Numbered from the stretch's first letter, positions 16,190-25,662 are shown. The stretch is DNA of 56,752 nucleotides from Rhodocyclales bacterium (GCA_016235805.1 JACRIY010000018.1:1-56752), one strand, 5' to 3'. The notes: generated by a model from the sequence alone, not told the origin. Translations and numbers: made by a program.

Positions 16190-16905
16190 AGCTGCGCCTG
16201 ACCCGACTTGCGATGGCGACCGGCTTCGGCTTCACGCTGCTGTTGGCCACGGCGTCCTGTTCCCACCAGCCGCCCACGGCCGAAGCGCCGCCGCCGACGA
16301 TCGCTGGCCAAGTGCGCCAGGCCCCACTGCGGATCGCGCAGATGAGCTTCGGCCCGAACGCGTACTTCGCGGCGTGTGCCGAGCCGGCGTGCCCTTCGCC
16401 CACGCCCAAGACGTTGCCCGGGCCGGTCGCGCGACCGGTGGTCGCGGCAGCCAGCGAGGTCGTCGGCCAGCGCATGCCGGCGCCGGCAGTTGCCGACTCG
16501 CCCCGTGCTGAAGAGCCAAACAGACCGCTGACCGCTTCGGCCTCGCGCGCCCCCGGCGCTGCAGACACGCACATCCTGCTGACGTTCGCGTTCGGGTCCG
16601 CCGCGCTGACGACCGAGTCGCGCCAAGTGCTTCGGCGCTCCCTGCGCCTGGCCCGCGAGTCTGACCGCATCGTGATCTCGGGCCGCACCGACAGCGTGGG
16701 TCCGGAGGAGTTCAACCAGCAGCTCGCCCTGGCGCGTGCCATGGCCGTGCGCAACTTCATCCGCGACGCCGTGCCGGACCTGCCCAACGTCATCGCCATC
16801 GATGCGAAGGGCCGGTGTTGCTTCATCGCGTCCAACGACGACGAAGGCGGTCGCAGCCGCAATCGGCGCGTCGAAGTCGTCTTCACGAGCTCGGGAGTCA
16901 TGTGA
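16186..16905 (+). CDS. OmpA-family lipoprotein
   Basis: 239 residues. A lipoprotein-type signal with Cys near position 25 (LLATASC) precedes a Pro/Ala-rich linker. The C-terminal domain of about 115 residues is OmpA-like (ILLTFAFGSAALTTESRQVL, ISGRTDSVGPEEFN, NRRVEVVF), a fold that binds peptidoglycan non-covalently. It probably anchors the transfer channel to the cell wall in the outer membrane. The start overlaps the transglycosylase stop. Confidence 0.8.
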   Translation: MKLRLTRLAMATGFGFTLLLATASCSHQPPTAEAPPPTIAGQVRQAPLRIAQMSFGPNAYFAACAEPACPSPTPKTLPGPVARPVVAAASEVVGQRMPAPAVADSPRAEEPNRPLTASASRAPGAADTHILLTFAFGSAALTTESRQVLRRSLRLARESDRIVISGRTDSVGPEEFNQQLALARAMAVRNFIRDAVPDLPNVIAIDAKGRCCFIASNDDEGGRSRNRRVEVVFTSSGVM

Positions 16906-17201
16906 TGGATCGCCCCGTCGCACGCCATGCTCGTACCACCACAGCCGACTCCGCGCCCTCGGGCGCGGGGCCAGCCGCATCCCCGCAGCACAAGCGCAAG
17001 CCTCGCCCCGGATGGAAGGCAACGATCGTCCGTAGCGAAAGCTTCGCCGAGCTGCGGCGCATCCAGAAATCCACGAGGGATCCCGTCATCGATCTCAGCT
17101 ACCTGACCGACGCCTGCGTCGAGCTGGCGCTGGAACTCGGTGCCGAGCGAATCGTGCAGCGGGCCATCGCCTCGTTCGGTGTCGCCCAAACGACCCCCTG
17201 A
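16905..17201 (+). CDS. Small basic protein between OmpA-like gene and pilin, unknown
   Basis: 98 residues; the ATG shares one base with the stop of the OmpA-like gene (TGATG). The first 50 residues are Arg/Lys/Pro-rich and look disordered. The rest (LSYLTDACVELALELGAERIVQRAIASFG) looks helical. No signal peptide. No family recognised. Co-transcription with its neighbours and a position right before the pilin suggest a cytoplasmic role in pilus biogenesis or regulation, which is inference only. Confidence 0.5.
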   Translation: MDRPVARHARTTTADSAPSGAGPAASPQHKRKPRPGWKATIVRSESFAELRRIQKSTRDPVIDLSYLTDACVELALELGAERIVQRAIASFGVAQTTP

Positions 17202-17228
17202 ACTCACCACCTTCATCTGGAGAACGCA

Positions 17229-17576
17229 ATGCAAGCAACCGCCGCACCGACCCTCGCCCTGCCCTCGCGCAAGGTGATGCTGGGCACCGGTCTGATCCTC
17301 GCCTTCCTGGCCGGCCTGATGGCGGCTGCCCCCAGTCACGCGCTGGACCTCGTGGCCTTCACCGGCATCGCCGGGCCGCTCGCGGCCGCGCTGGCGCAAC
17401 TCGCCGCGCTGGCGCCGGGGGTCAAGGCGCTCGTGGGCTTCGTCGGCTTCGTGGTCGCCTTCATCAGCCTGGCCGCGTTGCGCAACTTCGGGCCCGTCCT
17501 CTTCTACCTCGGCATGGCCATCTTCGGCGCCGTCGGTCTAACCATCGCCGGCGCGATCCTGGGTGCGGTCATCTGA
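17229..17576 (+). CDS. traA: TraA-like conjugative pilin
   Basis: 115-residue prepilin. A long F-type leader with an Ala-rich hydrophobic stretch (GLILAFLAGLMAAA) ends at a signal-peptidase site near SHA-LDL (about 48). The mature part of about 67 residues contains two hydrophobic helices (LVGFVGFVVAFISLAAL and LFYLGMAIFGAVGLTIAGAI), as in F pilin. The gene is first in the order A-L-E-K-B, typical of F-type systems. GGAG is well placed before the ATG. Confidence 0.75.
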   Translation: MQATAAPTLALPSRKVMLGTGLILAFLAGLMAAAPSHALDLVAFTGIAGPLAAALAQLAALAPGVKALVGFVGFVVAFISLAALRNFGPVLFYLGMAIFGAVGLTIAGAILGAVI

Positions 17577-17612
17577 GCCGGTCGGCAGGGCCACTGAGCA
17601 AGGGGAAGCGCC

Positions 17613-17912
17613 ATGCAGTCGGACACCTACATCCCACGACGCCTGGACGACCAGTGGAAGCTCGGCTTCTGGGATGCCGACGTCGCCTTCCCCTTCGTCT
17701 TCTTTCTGTTCCTCGGTTGGATGTCCGGCACCAAGTGGGGCTTCGTGCTCTGCGCCGGGGCGGGCTTCTTTCTGAGCCGGTGGATCTCACGCACCAAGGC
17801 CGACAAGCACCCCGCGTTCGCGATGCACTGGGCGTACTGGGCCTTGCCGACCAACCCCGCCACCGCGTTGCGTGCCACGCCGCCTTCGCACATCCGACGC
17901 ATGGTCGGCTGA
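17613..17912 (+). CDS. traL: TraL mating-pore protein
   Basis: 99 residues. The amino end YIPRRLDDQWKLGFWD is typical of TraL. Hydrophobic segments around 25-55 suggest one or two membrane passes (VAFPFVFFLFLGWM, FVLCAGAGFFLS). TraL is an inner-membrane component (VirB3-like) of the F-type channel. It lies between pilin and TraE, as expected. Confidence 0.85.
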   Translation: MQSDTYIPRRLDDQWKLGFWDADVAFPFVFFLFLGWMSGTKWGFVLCAGAGFFLSRWISRTKADKHPAFAMHWAYWALPTNPATALRATPPSHIRRMVG

Positions 17913-17933
17913 ACCCTGCAGGACCACCCAGCC

Positions 17934-18554
17934 ATGGACTTTGCCCAGCACCAGAACGACCTGCGCGCGCAGCGGCGCACCAATCGCGTTCTCAGCGCCA
18001 TCGTGGCCGCCCTGTCGGTGACGGTGCTCCTGTGCCTCATCGTGATCGTGAGCATCGTCGGATCCGACCGGACAGTGATCGTCCCGCCGACGATCGATCG
18101 CACCTTCTGGGTCACGAAGGAAAAGGCGAGTCGCGAGTATCTCGAGGAGATGGCGAGCTACGTGGCCTGGCTGGTCCTGGACGTGACCCCGACCACGGTC
18201 GACTGGAAGAAGAACGTGCTGCTGAACTGGGTGGCACCGGACCAGCACGCGGCCATGAAGACCAAGATGGACCTGGAGGCCGAGCGCCTGCGTGGCAACA
18301 ACGCCGCCACGTTCTTCCTCGTGCAACAGCTCGCCGCCGACGAGGCCAAGCAGTCCGTGGTCATCACGGGGCGCTTGCGCAGACAGATCAACGGCGCGGA
18401 CGTCACCGAGCCGGAGACGCGTTCCTACCTGGCGCAGTTCCAGTATGCCGGCGGTCGCGTCCACATCCAGTCGTTCAAGGAGATTCCGTATGCGCAACCT
18501 GGCCAGCAAGTCCGCGTCGGCGCTGCTGATCCCAACGGCGCTGCTGCTCGCTGA
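17934..18554 (+). CDS. traE: TraE mating-pore protein
   Basis: 206 residues, VirB5/VirB8-like family member TraE of F-type systems. A single membrane helix (VTVLLCLIVIVSIVG, about 35-52) is followed by a periplasmic domain with TFWVTKEKASREYLEEMASYVAW and LNWVAPDQH, both family-typical. Its 3' end overlaps the TraK gene by 65 bases in another frame. Confidence 0.9.
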   Translation: MDFAQHQNDLRAQRRTNRVLSAIVAALSVTVLLCLIVIVSIVGSDRTVIVPPTIDRTFWVTKEKASREYLEEMASYVAWLVLDVTPTTVDWKKNVLLNWVAPDQHAAMKTKMDLEAERLRGNNAATFFLVQQLAADEAKQSVVITGRLRRQINGADVTEPETRSYLAQFQYAGGRVHIQSFKEIPYAQPGQQVRVGAADPNGAAAR

Positions 18555-19320
18555 CGCCACTCCGGCGTACGCGCTTCAGGTCGTCGAGGCCAGCGACGGT
18601 GTCTCCGTCGATGCCGTCCTCTCTCTGAAGGAGCCGACCCGCATCCGCGTCGACGGTGCGCCGATCACCAACGTGTTCGGCAACATCTACTCGACCAACT
18701 GCGGTGCGGCCATCACGAGTACGGCGCCGGCCCAGCCCGGCGCGATGCCGGCGCCGGCGGCCGGTGCCGTGAACCCCGCCGGCGAAGTCGTGCTCGAGTG
18801 CGATGTCGACAAGGGCGAGATCTACGTCCGCCCGGTTGGCGGGCCCGGCAAGCCGGTCAACCTGTTCGTGTCGACCCAGCAGGCGACCTACACCCTGCTG
18901 CTGCGTCGCTCCGACACGCCGGCCGACACGATCGTCATCCGCGACAAGTCGCCACGCTCGGCCCGGATGGATACCGCCGCGGCGTCGCCGCCGGCGCGTA
19001 CGCCACAGCATGTCCGGGCCCTGAAGGCCATGCTGGTCGCGATGGCCGCGGACCGCGCACCAACCGACATCCGCGTCGACGAGGTGAACCGCCTGGTCCA
19101 GCTCTGGCAGGAGGCGAAGTTCTCGCTCGTGCGGCAGTACGAGGGTCGCGGCCTGATTGGCGAGCGCTACCTGCTCACCAACGTCTCGAACTTCGACATG
19201 GTGCTGGCCGAGCAGGAGTTCGATCGTGAACGTGGCAACGTGTTGGCCATCTCGATCGAGAACCACAACCTGCGTCCCGGTGAGAGCACCACCGTCTACG
19301 TCATCCGGCAGGGGTCCTGA
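18490..19320 (+). CDS. traK: TraK outer-membrane core secretin-like protein
   Basis: 276 residues from ATG 18490 (AAGGAG 7 bases upstream). The reading frame extends upstream inside traE, but this start gives a signal peptide ending near AYA-LQV. TraK is the VirB9-like periplasmic component. Supporting segments are RIRVDGAPITNVFGNIYS, GEIYVRPVGG and the C-terminal SIENHNLRPGESTTVYVI. It forms the outer-membrane core with TraB and TraV. Confidence 0.9.
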   Translation: MRNLASKSASALLIPTALLLADATPAYALQVVEASDGVSVDAVLSLKEPTRIRVDGAPITNVFGNIYSTNCGAAITSTAPAQPGAMPAPAAGAVNPAGEVVLECDVDKGEIYVRPVGGPGKPVNLFVSTQQATYTLLLRRSDTPADTIVIRDKSPRSARMDTAAASPPARTPQHVRALKAMLVAMAADRAPTDIRVDEVNRLVQLWQEAKFSLVRQYEGRGLIGERYLLTNVSNFDMVLAEQEFDRERGNVLAISIENHNLRPGESTTVYVIRQGS

Positions 19321-19322
19321 CC

Positions 19323-20699
19323 ATGCCCAGCTTCGCCGACAACATTCGCGCGCGCTGGGCCGGCATCGCCGAGCGCATGTCGCCACGCGCGCGGCAATGG
19401 ACGATGGCCGCCTTGATCTCGGGCGGCGGCGTTGCGCTGCTGTGGGCCGTCTTCTCCGCAGGCTCTGGCGACAGCGCCCAGCGCGCCGCGGCCGCAGCCG
19501 CGAAGAGCGACGTGCGGCCGACCAACGTCGACCTGATGGCCCCTGGCTCGCAGGTCAAGGACTCCGAAGTCTGGATCGGCAAGGCGGGCAAGGAACTCGA
19601 GAGCTACAAGGCCGAACGCGACGAGCAGCGCAAGCTCAACCGTGACCTGAACGACAAGCAGCAGGATCTGCTGCACCGCCTGGCCGACATGGAAGAGCGG
19701 CTCAAGACTCGCCCGGCGGAAGCGGCCCGGCCGGCGTCCACCCCGCCGCTGGCCGGCCCGCCCGATGCCGCGCTGCCCCGCGCACCGGCCGGGCTTCCCC
19801 CGCCACCGCCACCGCCCGTCGCGTTTTCGCGCGGCGCGATGCCGCCCGGCGTGCCGGGGACGGCGTCGCCGAGTGGCATCGATGTCGGTGCCGCGCCAGC
19901 CGTTCCGCAACTCATGCGCGTGACGCTGGCCCAGCCCGCCAAGGCCGGCGATCCCGCCGAGTCCGGGGGCAAGAAGGCGCGCGAAACGCTGGAAAACTTC
20001 CTGCCGGTCAGCTTCACGAAGGGCGTGTTGCTGGGCGGCCTGGACGCGCCCACTGGTGGCCAGGCGCAATCGAATCCGCATCCGGTGCTGATCCGGCTGT
20101 CCGATAACTCGGTGCTGCCCAACCGCTTCCGCGCCGAGTACCGGGAGTGCTTCGTCATCGCAGCCGGCTACGGGGACATCAGCTCGGAGCGTGCGTTCCT
20201 GCGCACCGAGCTCCTCTCTTGCGTGCGGCCGAACGGCGACTCGCTTGAAGTGAAGATCCAGGGCTCGGTCTTCGGCGAGGACAGCAAGGTCGGCATGCGC
20301 GGCCGCCTGGTGACCAAGCAAGGCCAGATGCTGGCGAACGCGCTTCTCGCCGGCGTGGTCAGTGGCATCGGCCAGGGCTTCTCCCAGGCAAACACGACCT
20401 ACAGCACATCGCCACTGGGATCGGTGGCCACCACGTCCGGCGCCGAGGCCTACCGCGCCGGCATCGGTTCAGGCGTCGGCAAGGCGATGGACCGGCTTGC
20501 CCAGTACTACATCAAGCTCGCGGAGCAGACCTTTCCGATCATCGAGATCGACGGTGGCCGCGAGATCGACGTGGTCCTCACCAAGGGTGTGCGCATCGAC
20601 AACACCGATGCCCCCTCGGCGTCCAACTCCCCCACCTCGCTGCCCGGCCGCACCGAGCCGTCGGAGCGCTACCAGAAGGTGACCACCGATGAAGAATGA
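19323..20699 (+). CDS. traB: TraB scaffold protein
   Basis: 458 residues, VirB10-like. One membrane helix (TMAALISGGGVALLWAVF, about 27-45), a coiled coil (about 95-130) and a Pro-rich region (about 145-180) span the periplasm. A beta-rich C-terminal domain follows, with FTKGVLLGGLDAPTG, PVLIRLSDNSVLPNRF, MRGRLVTKQGQMLANALLAG. Starts 2 bases after traK and overlaps the DsbC-like gene by 11 bases. Confidence 0.9.
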   Translation: MPSFADNIRARWAGIAERMSPRARQWTMAALISGGGVALLWAVFSAGSGDSAQRAAAAAAKSDVRPTNVDLMAPGSQVKDSEVWIGKAGKELESYKAERDEQRKLNRDLNDKQQDLLHRLADMEERLKTRPAEAARPASTPPLAGPPDAALPRAPAGLPPPPPPPVAFSRGAMPPGVPGTASPSGIDVGAAPAVPQLMRVTLAQPAKAGDPAESGGKKARETLENFLPVSFTKGVLLGGLDAPTGGQAQSNPHPVLIRLSDNSVLPNRFRAEYRECFVIAAGYGDISSERAFLRTELLSCVRPNGDSLEVKIQGSVFGEDSKVGMRGRLVTKQGQMLANALLAGVVSGIGQGFSQANTTYSTSPLGSVATTSGAEAYRAGIGSGVGKAMDRLAQYYIKLAEQTFPIIEIDGGREIDVVLTKGVRIDNTDAPSASNSPTSLPGRTEPSERYQKVTTDEE

Positions 20700-21501
20700 A
20701 CCGCTCCTGGTCGGCGCGCTCCTGGCGCTGGCCGTGCAGGCCGTACACGCCGGCCCGACAGGTGAGGAAGCGCGCCTGCTGGCCACGCTCAAGCGCACCT
20801 ATCCGGCGACGACCTTCACCTCGGTCGCCGCCAGCGAGGTCCCCGGCCTCTTTGAGGTCTGGATGGGCCCGAACGTGGCCTTCGTGTCGCCGAAGAACCC
20901 GCGCTACTTCATCATGGGTCGGCTTCTCGATGCGAAGACGGCGACCGATATCACCGGACCGAGGCTCGCACGAGCCCAGGCCCTTCGACCGCCTGGCGGG
21001 ACGATGGAGGTGGCCGAGAAGCCGATCGATCCCTCGCGGCTGCCGCTGCAGGACGCGCTGAAGATCGTCCACGGCACGGGTGCACGCATCCTGTACACCT
21101 TCAGCGATCCGGCCTGTTCGTTCTGCAGGCGACTCGAGCCGGAACTCGCCCGGCTGACGGACGTGACCGTCTACACCTTCGTGCTGCCCTTCCAGGGACG
21201 CCAGCTGCCTCAAGCCGTGCTGTGCTCCGCCGACCCCGTCAAGAGCTGGCAGGCCGTGATGCTCAACGCCGACACCAGCGGGCTGAACGGACAGGCCGAC
21301 TGCGCGACGCCGCTGGATCGCAACGTGCAACTGGCCCGGCAGCTCGGCGTCAACGGCACGCCGACGATCTTCTACGCCGACGGCACGCGCACGACCGGCT
21401 ACGTTCCGGGCGCCGACATCGAGCGGCGACTCGTATCGGCGATCGCGGGCGACCTGCCGGCCACACCGTCGAGAACCGTCACCCAGGTGAGGTCGCAATG
21501 A
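20689..21501 (+). CDS. dsbC: DsbC-like thiol isomerase of the transfer region
   Basis: 270 residues. Signal peptide to about residue 21 (VHA-GPT), a small DsbC-type dimerisation region, then a thioredoxin-fold domain with active site C143-S-F-C146 (SDPACSFCR) and a cis-Pro loop in NGTPTIFY. Periplasmic disulfide isomerases are regular members of F-type systems and help fold Cys-rich TraN, TraU and TraH. Overlaps traB upstream and traV downstream (ATGA). Confidence 0.88.
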   Translation: MKNEPLLVGALLALAVQAVHAGPTGEEARLLATLKRTYPATTFTSVAASEVPGLFEVWMGPNVAFVSPKNPRYFIMGRLLDAKTATDITGPRLARAQALRPPGGTMEVAEKPIDPSRLPLQDALKIVHGTGARILYTFSDPACSFCRRLEPELARLTDVTVYTFVLPFQGRQLPQAVLCSADPVKSWQAVMLNADTSGLNGQADCATPLDRNVQLARQLGVNGTPTIFYADGTRTTGYVPGADIERRLVSAIAGDLPATPSRTVTQVRSQ

Positions 21502-22130
21502 GCAATCGATCCTTCATCGCCCCGGGCTTCCTGCTGACGCTTCTGGCCCTGCTGTCGGGCTGTACATCGATCACCGGCCTGGACGGCGAGTCGAAGTACG
21601 CGTGCAAGGCTCCGGAAGGGGTCCGCTGCGATTCGCTTTCGGGCAACTACTACAACGCCATCCAGAACAACCTGCCCGTGCAGCGCCGGTCCGCGACGCC
21701 ACCGGTGGAAACGGCGCCGCAGTCGGCTCCCCCACCGGGCGGCGTGCGCGCTGCCCCGGCGATGCTGAACGCCTCCACGCGCCCCTCGGCTAACGACGAA
21801 GGCACGGCGTACCAGGCTGCGCCGCTGCGCGCGGCGCCGCGGGTGCTGCGCATGTGGGTCAAAGCCTGGGAGGACGCCGACCGTGACCTCGTCGGCGAGA
21901 GCCTGGTCTACGTCCAGGTCGACAACGGCCGCTGGCTCGTCGATCACGTCCAGCGCCATCAGCGCGAGGCCTTCATGCCGATCCGCGCGCCGAAGGCGCC
22001 CGCCTCGACGAAGTCCGCCGGCGCGCCGCCCGGGCCGAACGGTCCCTCGACGACACCGACCGAAGACGCGCCCTCGCTGACTCAGGCACTGCGCGCGCTG
22101 CAGGGCCGGGCACCTGCCGCTGATCAATGA
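21498..22130 (+). CDS. traV: TraV outer-membrane lipoprotein
   Basis: 210 residues with a clear lipobox (ALLSGC at about 22) and the TraV-typical following block SITGLDGESKYACKAPEGVRCDSL. A Pro-rich middle is followed by RMWVKAWEDADRDLVGESLVYVQV. TraV (VirB7-like) forms the outer-membrane core with TraK and TraB. The ATG at 21498 overlaps the DsbC stop. Confidence 0.9.
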   Translation: MSNRSFIAPGFLLTLLALLSGCTSITGLDGESKYACKAPEGVRCDSLSGNYYNAIQNNLPVQRRSATPPVETAPQSAPPPGGVRAAPAMLNASTRPSANDEGTAYQAAPLRAAPRVLRMWVKAWEDADRDLVGESLVYVQVDNGRWLVDHVQRHQREAFMPIRAPKAPASTKSAGAPPGPNGPSTTPTEDAPSLTQALRALQGRAPAADQ

Positions 22131-22147
22131 ACCGAGAAGGCACCTCC

Positions 22148-24724
22148 ATGCTCGAGTCCCTTCGCCTCAATCTCTTCGGTGGCGCTGCGTCCGCGGGATC
22201 CGGCAACGGCAACAGCCCCGGGCTGTTCTCGTTCGGCCACAAGGACGAATCACCGGCCGACCAGTTCGCCAGTTGGCTGCCCTACATCTCCTACCTCGAC
22301 GACGAGCAACTGTTCGTCAACAAGGACGGCGTCGGGTTCCTGCTCGAGGTCATGCCGCAGAGCGGGGCCGACGACCGGATGGTCGACGTACTCGTGTCGC
22401 TCTACTCGAACTGCCCGCCCGACACGGGCATCCAGTTCCACCTCTTCGCGTCCCCCCATGTCTGCCCACCGCTGCGCCGGTACGCCAACCTGCGCATGGA
22501 GGACCGCGACCAGATCCAGAAGGCGCAAACCTTCGGCCGCCCGGCACGCAACGACAACCTGTACCGCAAGCTGGCACGCCGCCGGTACGCCCACCTGTCC
22601 CACGGCGCGCACCACTCGCTCACGCAGGGCTTCCACTACACCATTCGCGACTTCCGCCTGATGGTCAGCGTGTCGGTCAAGGCCGACCCGTCGAACCTCT
22701 CCGACCGCGAACGCATCATCGGCCTGCGCGACGGCATGGCGACGACGCTGCGCTCGGCCTCGCTGCCCAATCGTGTCTGCGATGCGGCCGACCTGATCAA
22801 CTGGTGTTCGCTGTTCGTCAATCCGGACCGCATCGACGCAGCGACCGCACCGGACCTGCACTACGACGACGGGCGCGAACTGCGTGACCAGATCGTCGAC
22901 CACGACACCATCCAGGACGCGCGCTCCAACGGCCTGCACCTCTGGAAGGAAGGCGCCGGCGACGGCCTGGACGTGCGCTTCTTCTCCATCAAGTCCTTCC
23001 CCGAGCGCTTCGGTCTGTGGCAGATGGGCGCGCTCGTCGGCGACCTGATGCAGCCGGCACTGCAGTACAGCTCGCCCTTCCTGCTGACGATGGGCGTCTA
23101 CATCCTTGACCCCAATGCCACGAAGACCGTGGTCACGGCGAACCACGTGCGCGCCACGCAGAACGCAGGCAGCAAGATGGCCGTGGTCATGCCCGACGTC
23201 GCCAAGAAGGCCCGCGACTGGTCCGCGGCCGCCGACGCGATCGACACCGGCGGCGCGCTGGTCAGCATGTACCACCAGCTGGGCCTGTTCTGCCACCCCG
23301 CCAAGGTGGCGCAGACCCAGGAGACCGCGAAGGCCATCTGGCGGGCGCGCGGCTTCGAGCTCAACGCCGACGTCTACAAGCATCGCCAGGCCTTGCTCGC
23401 CAGCCTGCCGATGACCTTGTCGCCGGCCTTCCACGGCGACCTGCGCAAGATGAAGCGCGTCACGCGCAAGACGATGGCCAACGCCATCCACCTGGCGCCG
23501 GTGCTCGCCGAGTGGCGCGGCAGCAAGACGCCGACCCTGATGTTCGCCGGTCGCCGCGGCCAACTGCTCACGCTGGACCTGTACGACAACGACGGCAACT
23601 ACAACGCGGCCGTCATCGGCTCGCCGGGTTCGGGCAAATCGGTCCTGCTCAACGAGCTCGCCTGGTCCTACCGGGCCATCGGCGCCAAGATCTGGATGCA
23701 GGACCTGGGTCGATCGTTCGAGAAGCTGTGCCGCAAGGCGGACGGCACCTTCATCGAGTTCCGGCCCGACGTCGAGATCTCGCTGAACCCGTTCCCGCTG
23801 GTCACCGACATCAACGAGGACATCGACATGCTGCTGCCGGCCATCGCCAAGATGGCCTCGATGAAGCAGCTCGAGGAGGTCCAGATGAAGGCGATCTCGG
23901 CCATGCTGCTCAAGCTCTGGGCACGGTACGGCCAGGACCTGGACATGACGATCCTGCGCGACTCCTTCGTGCCGGGAACGATCGAGGAGCTGGGCATCAA
24001 GGAAGACCAGCGCGTCCGCGACCTGGCCGTGATGCTCAACCCCTACGCCAAGGGCGGCCAGTACGCGCGCTTCTTCACCGGCCGCAACACGATCGATTTC
24101 TCCAACGACTTCGTCGTGATCGAGAGCGAGGAGCTCAAGCGCAAGCCCGACCTGCAGGCGGTCGTCAACATCATCCTGTTCCACGCGATCACCCGTGAGA
24201 TGTACCTCACGCGGGATCGCAAGAAGGTCTGGTTCATCGACGAGCTGAAGCAACAGCTCGGGGACTCCAGCGAGAACGACCTCGTGATGGCTGCGGCCAT
24301 CGACGAAGCCGCGCGCCGCGCCCGCAAGTACGGCGGCAGCCTCGTGACCGCGACCCAGAACGGCGACGACTACTTCACGTCCGCGCAGATGGAGTCCGCG
24401 CTGAAGTGCTCCGACTGGACGTTCCTGCTGCGCCAGAAGCCCGAGTCCATCGAGCTGCTTGCCCGCACCGGCCGCTTCTCGATGGACGAGCCGAAGAAGC
24501 GGCTGCTGAACTCGCTGCGCATGGAGCCCGGGGTGTTCTCGGAGTGCTACATCACCTCGCCGATCGGCGAGGGGGTGGCTCGCATCATCCTCGATCCGTT
24601 CTCGCACCTGCTGTTCAGCAACAAGCTGGACGACAACGCGCCGCTGGACGCGCTGCGCCGGCAGGGCCTGTCGATCGACGACGCGATCACCGAGCTGCTG
24701 CGGCGCCGAGGACACGCCGTATGA
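22148..24724 (+). CDS. traC: TraC conjugation ATPase
   Basis: 858-residue VirB4-type ATPase that powers pilus assembly. Walker A is G491-SPGSGK497-S, Walker B D698-E699 (VWFIDELKQQ), and the TraC amino-terminal region has DEQLFVNKDGVGFLLEVMPQSG. ATG 22148 is preferred over 22127 because GAGAAGG lies 7 bases upstream; the earlier ATG overlaps the traV stop. Full family length and no frame disruption. Confidence 0.92.
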   Translation: MLESLRLNLFGGAASAGSGNGNSPGLFSFGHKDESPADQFASWLPYISYLDDEQLFVNKDGVGFLLEVMPQSGADDRMVDVLVSLYSNCPPDTGIQFHLFASPHVCPPLRRYANLRMEDRDQIQKAQTFGRPARNDNLYRKLARRRYAHLSHGAHHSLTQGFHYTIRDFRLMVSVSVKADPSNLSDRERIIGLRDGMATTLRSASLPNRVCDAADLINWCSLFVNPDRIDAATAPDLHYDDGRELRDQIVDHDTIQDARSNGLHLWKEGAGDGLDVRFFSIKSFPERFGLWQMGALVGDLMQPALQYSSPFLLTMGVYILDPNATKTVVTANHVRATQNAGSKMAVVMPDVAKKARDWSAAADAIDTGGALVSMYHQLGLFCHPAKVAQTQETAKAIWRARGFELNADVYKHRQALLASLPMTLSPAFHGDLRKMKRVTRKTMANAIHLAPVLAEWRGSKTPTLMFAGRRGQLLTLDLYDNDGNYNAAVIGSPGSGKSVLLNELAWSYRAIGAKIWMQDLGRSFEKLCRKADGTFIEFRPDVEISLNPFPLVTDINEDIDMLLPAIAKMASMKQLEEVQMKAISAMLLKLWARYGQDLDMTILRDSFVPGTIEELGIKEDQRVRDLAVMLNPYAKGGQYARFFTGRNTIDFSNDFVVIESEELKRKPDLQAVVNIILFHAITREMYLTRDRKKVWFIDELKQQLGDSSENDLVMAAAIDEAARRARKYGGSLVTATQNGDDYFTSAQMESALKCSDWTFLLRQKPESIELLARTGRFSMDEPKKRLLNSLRMEPGVFSECYITSPIGEGVARIILDPFSHLLFSNKLDDNAPLDALRRQGLSIDDAITELLRRRGHAV

Positions 24725-25080
24725 CCAACGTCGCGACCCAGGTCCTGGTGTCGGCGTTCGTGACCGCGGGCGCCCTGCTCGCCTACGACCGCCTCGTCGT
24801 CAAGCCCGCGCAGGTCATCGGGATCGTGGACATCGCCGAGGTCTATCGAACCAAGGAGGCCGAGTTCGCCGCGCTTCTGACGGCCAGCAAGACCGACGAC
24901 GAGCGCCAGCGTGCCTACGCCCAGGCCCAGGCCTTCGGCGACCGCCTGGACCGCGCGCTGCGCGAGATGCCCGGCGAATGCCGCTGCACGGTGGTCGTCA
25001 AGTCCGCCGTGGCCGGCAGCTGGTCCAACGCGATCGACCTCACGGCCGCCCTGAAGGCCAAGGTCGGCGCGAGGTCGTAG
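24721..25080 (+). CDS. trbI: TrbI F-type transfer protein
   Basis: 119 residues with one amino-terminal membrane helix (VLVSAFVTAGALLAYD) and a periplasmic helical domain (YRTKEAEFAALLTASKTDDE). F-type TrbI is a small single-pass protein encoded directly after TraC and influences pilus length. Its ATG overlaps the traC stop (ATGA). Assignment relies on position, size and topology. Confidence 0.7.
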   Translation: MTNVATQVLVSAFVTAGALLAYDRLVVKPAQVIGIVDIAEVYRTKEAEFAALLTASKTDDERQRAYAQAQAFGDRLDRALREMPGECRCTVVVKSAVAGSWSNAIDLTAALKAKVGARS

Positions 25081-25088
25081 GGGCCGCC

Positions 25089-25655
25089 ATGTCGTGCGCA
25101 CGCGTCGGAATCGTCTCCTGGCTGCTGCATGGCGCCCGTCAGGTGGTGCGCGACATGCGGCGGCACTGGCTGGCCTCCAGCCTCGTGGTTGGAGTCTGGT
25201 TGCTGGCACTGGTGCGCACGTTCGTGCATCCGGTGCCGGTCGTGCCGCTGCTGTTCAACTGGACACCGAGCCTGCCCTACACCGTCGCGGTCGTCGACTA
25301 CCGGCACGGCTCCATTGTTCGGGGCGACCTGGTGGTCTACGCGTTCGAGGGACCGGCAGGCGAAGCCGCCTATCCCGGCCTGCGCCACCAGGCGCTGTTC
25401 AAGCGCGTGGCTGGCGTGGCCGGCGACGTGGTCACGGTCCAGGCTCGCGACGTCTTCGTCAACGGCCAGCCCGTCGGGCGCGCCAAGACCCATGCGTTCG
25501 ACCGCCGTGAACTGAGCCCGATCGCGCCGACGGTGATCCCCGCAGGCCACCTGTACGTGCAGGGCACCAGCGCTGACAGCTTCGACTCGCGGTACAGCCT
25601 GAGCGGGCTGGTGCGGGAGCAGGACGTGAAGTCGCGGGTCATTCCCCTTCTGTGA
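25089..25655 (+). CDS. TraF-type S26 signal peptidase
   Basis: 188 residues, S26 signal peptidase family as in RP4 TraF and TrhF. One membrane helix (about 30-48) precedes the Ser nucleophile S61 (TPSLPYTV). The general base is K105 (ALFKRVAGVAGD) and the family box GHLYVQGTSADSFDSRY follows. It probably processes the pilin or another exported transfer protein. It sits between TrbI and TraW, where F-type elements of the SXT/Rts1 group have it. Confidence 0.85.
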   Translation: MSCARVGIVSWLLHGARQVVRDMRRHWLASSLVVGVWLLALVRTFVHPVPVVPLLFNWTPSLPYTVAVVDYRHGSIVRGDLVVYAFEGPAGEAAYPGLRHQALFKRVAGVAGDVVTVQARDVFVNGQPVGRAKTHAFDRRELSPIAPTVIPAGHLYVQGTSADSFDSRYSLSGLVREQDVKSRVIPLL

Positions 25656-25662
25656 GGACGTG

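Noticed and set aside
22250-24715. 821-codon minus-strand frame opposite traC
   Set aside because: Shadow of the GC-rich traC gene; composition is repetitive Val/Glu/Arg/His and traC itself has full ATPase motifs.
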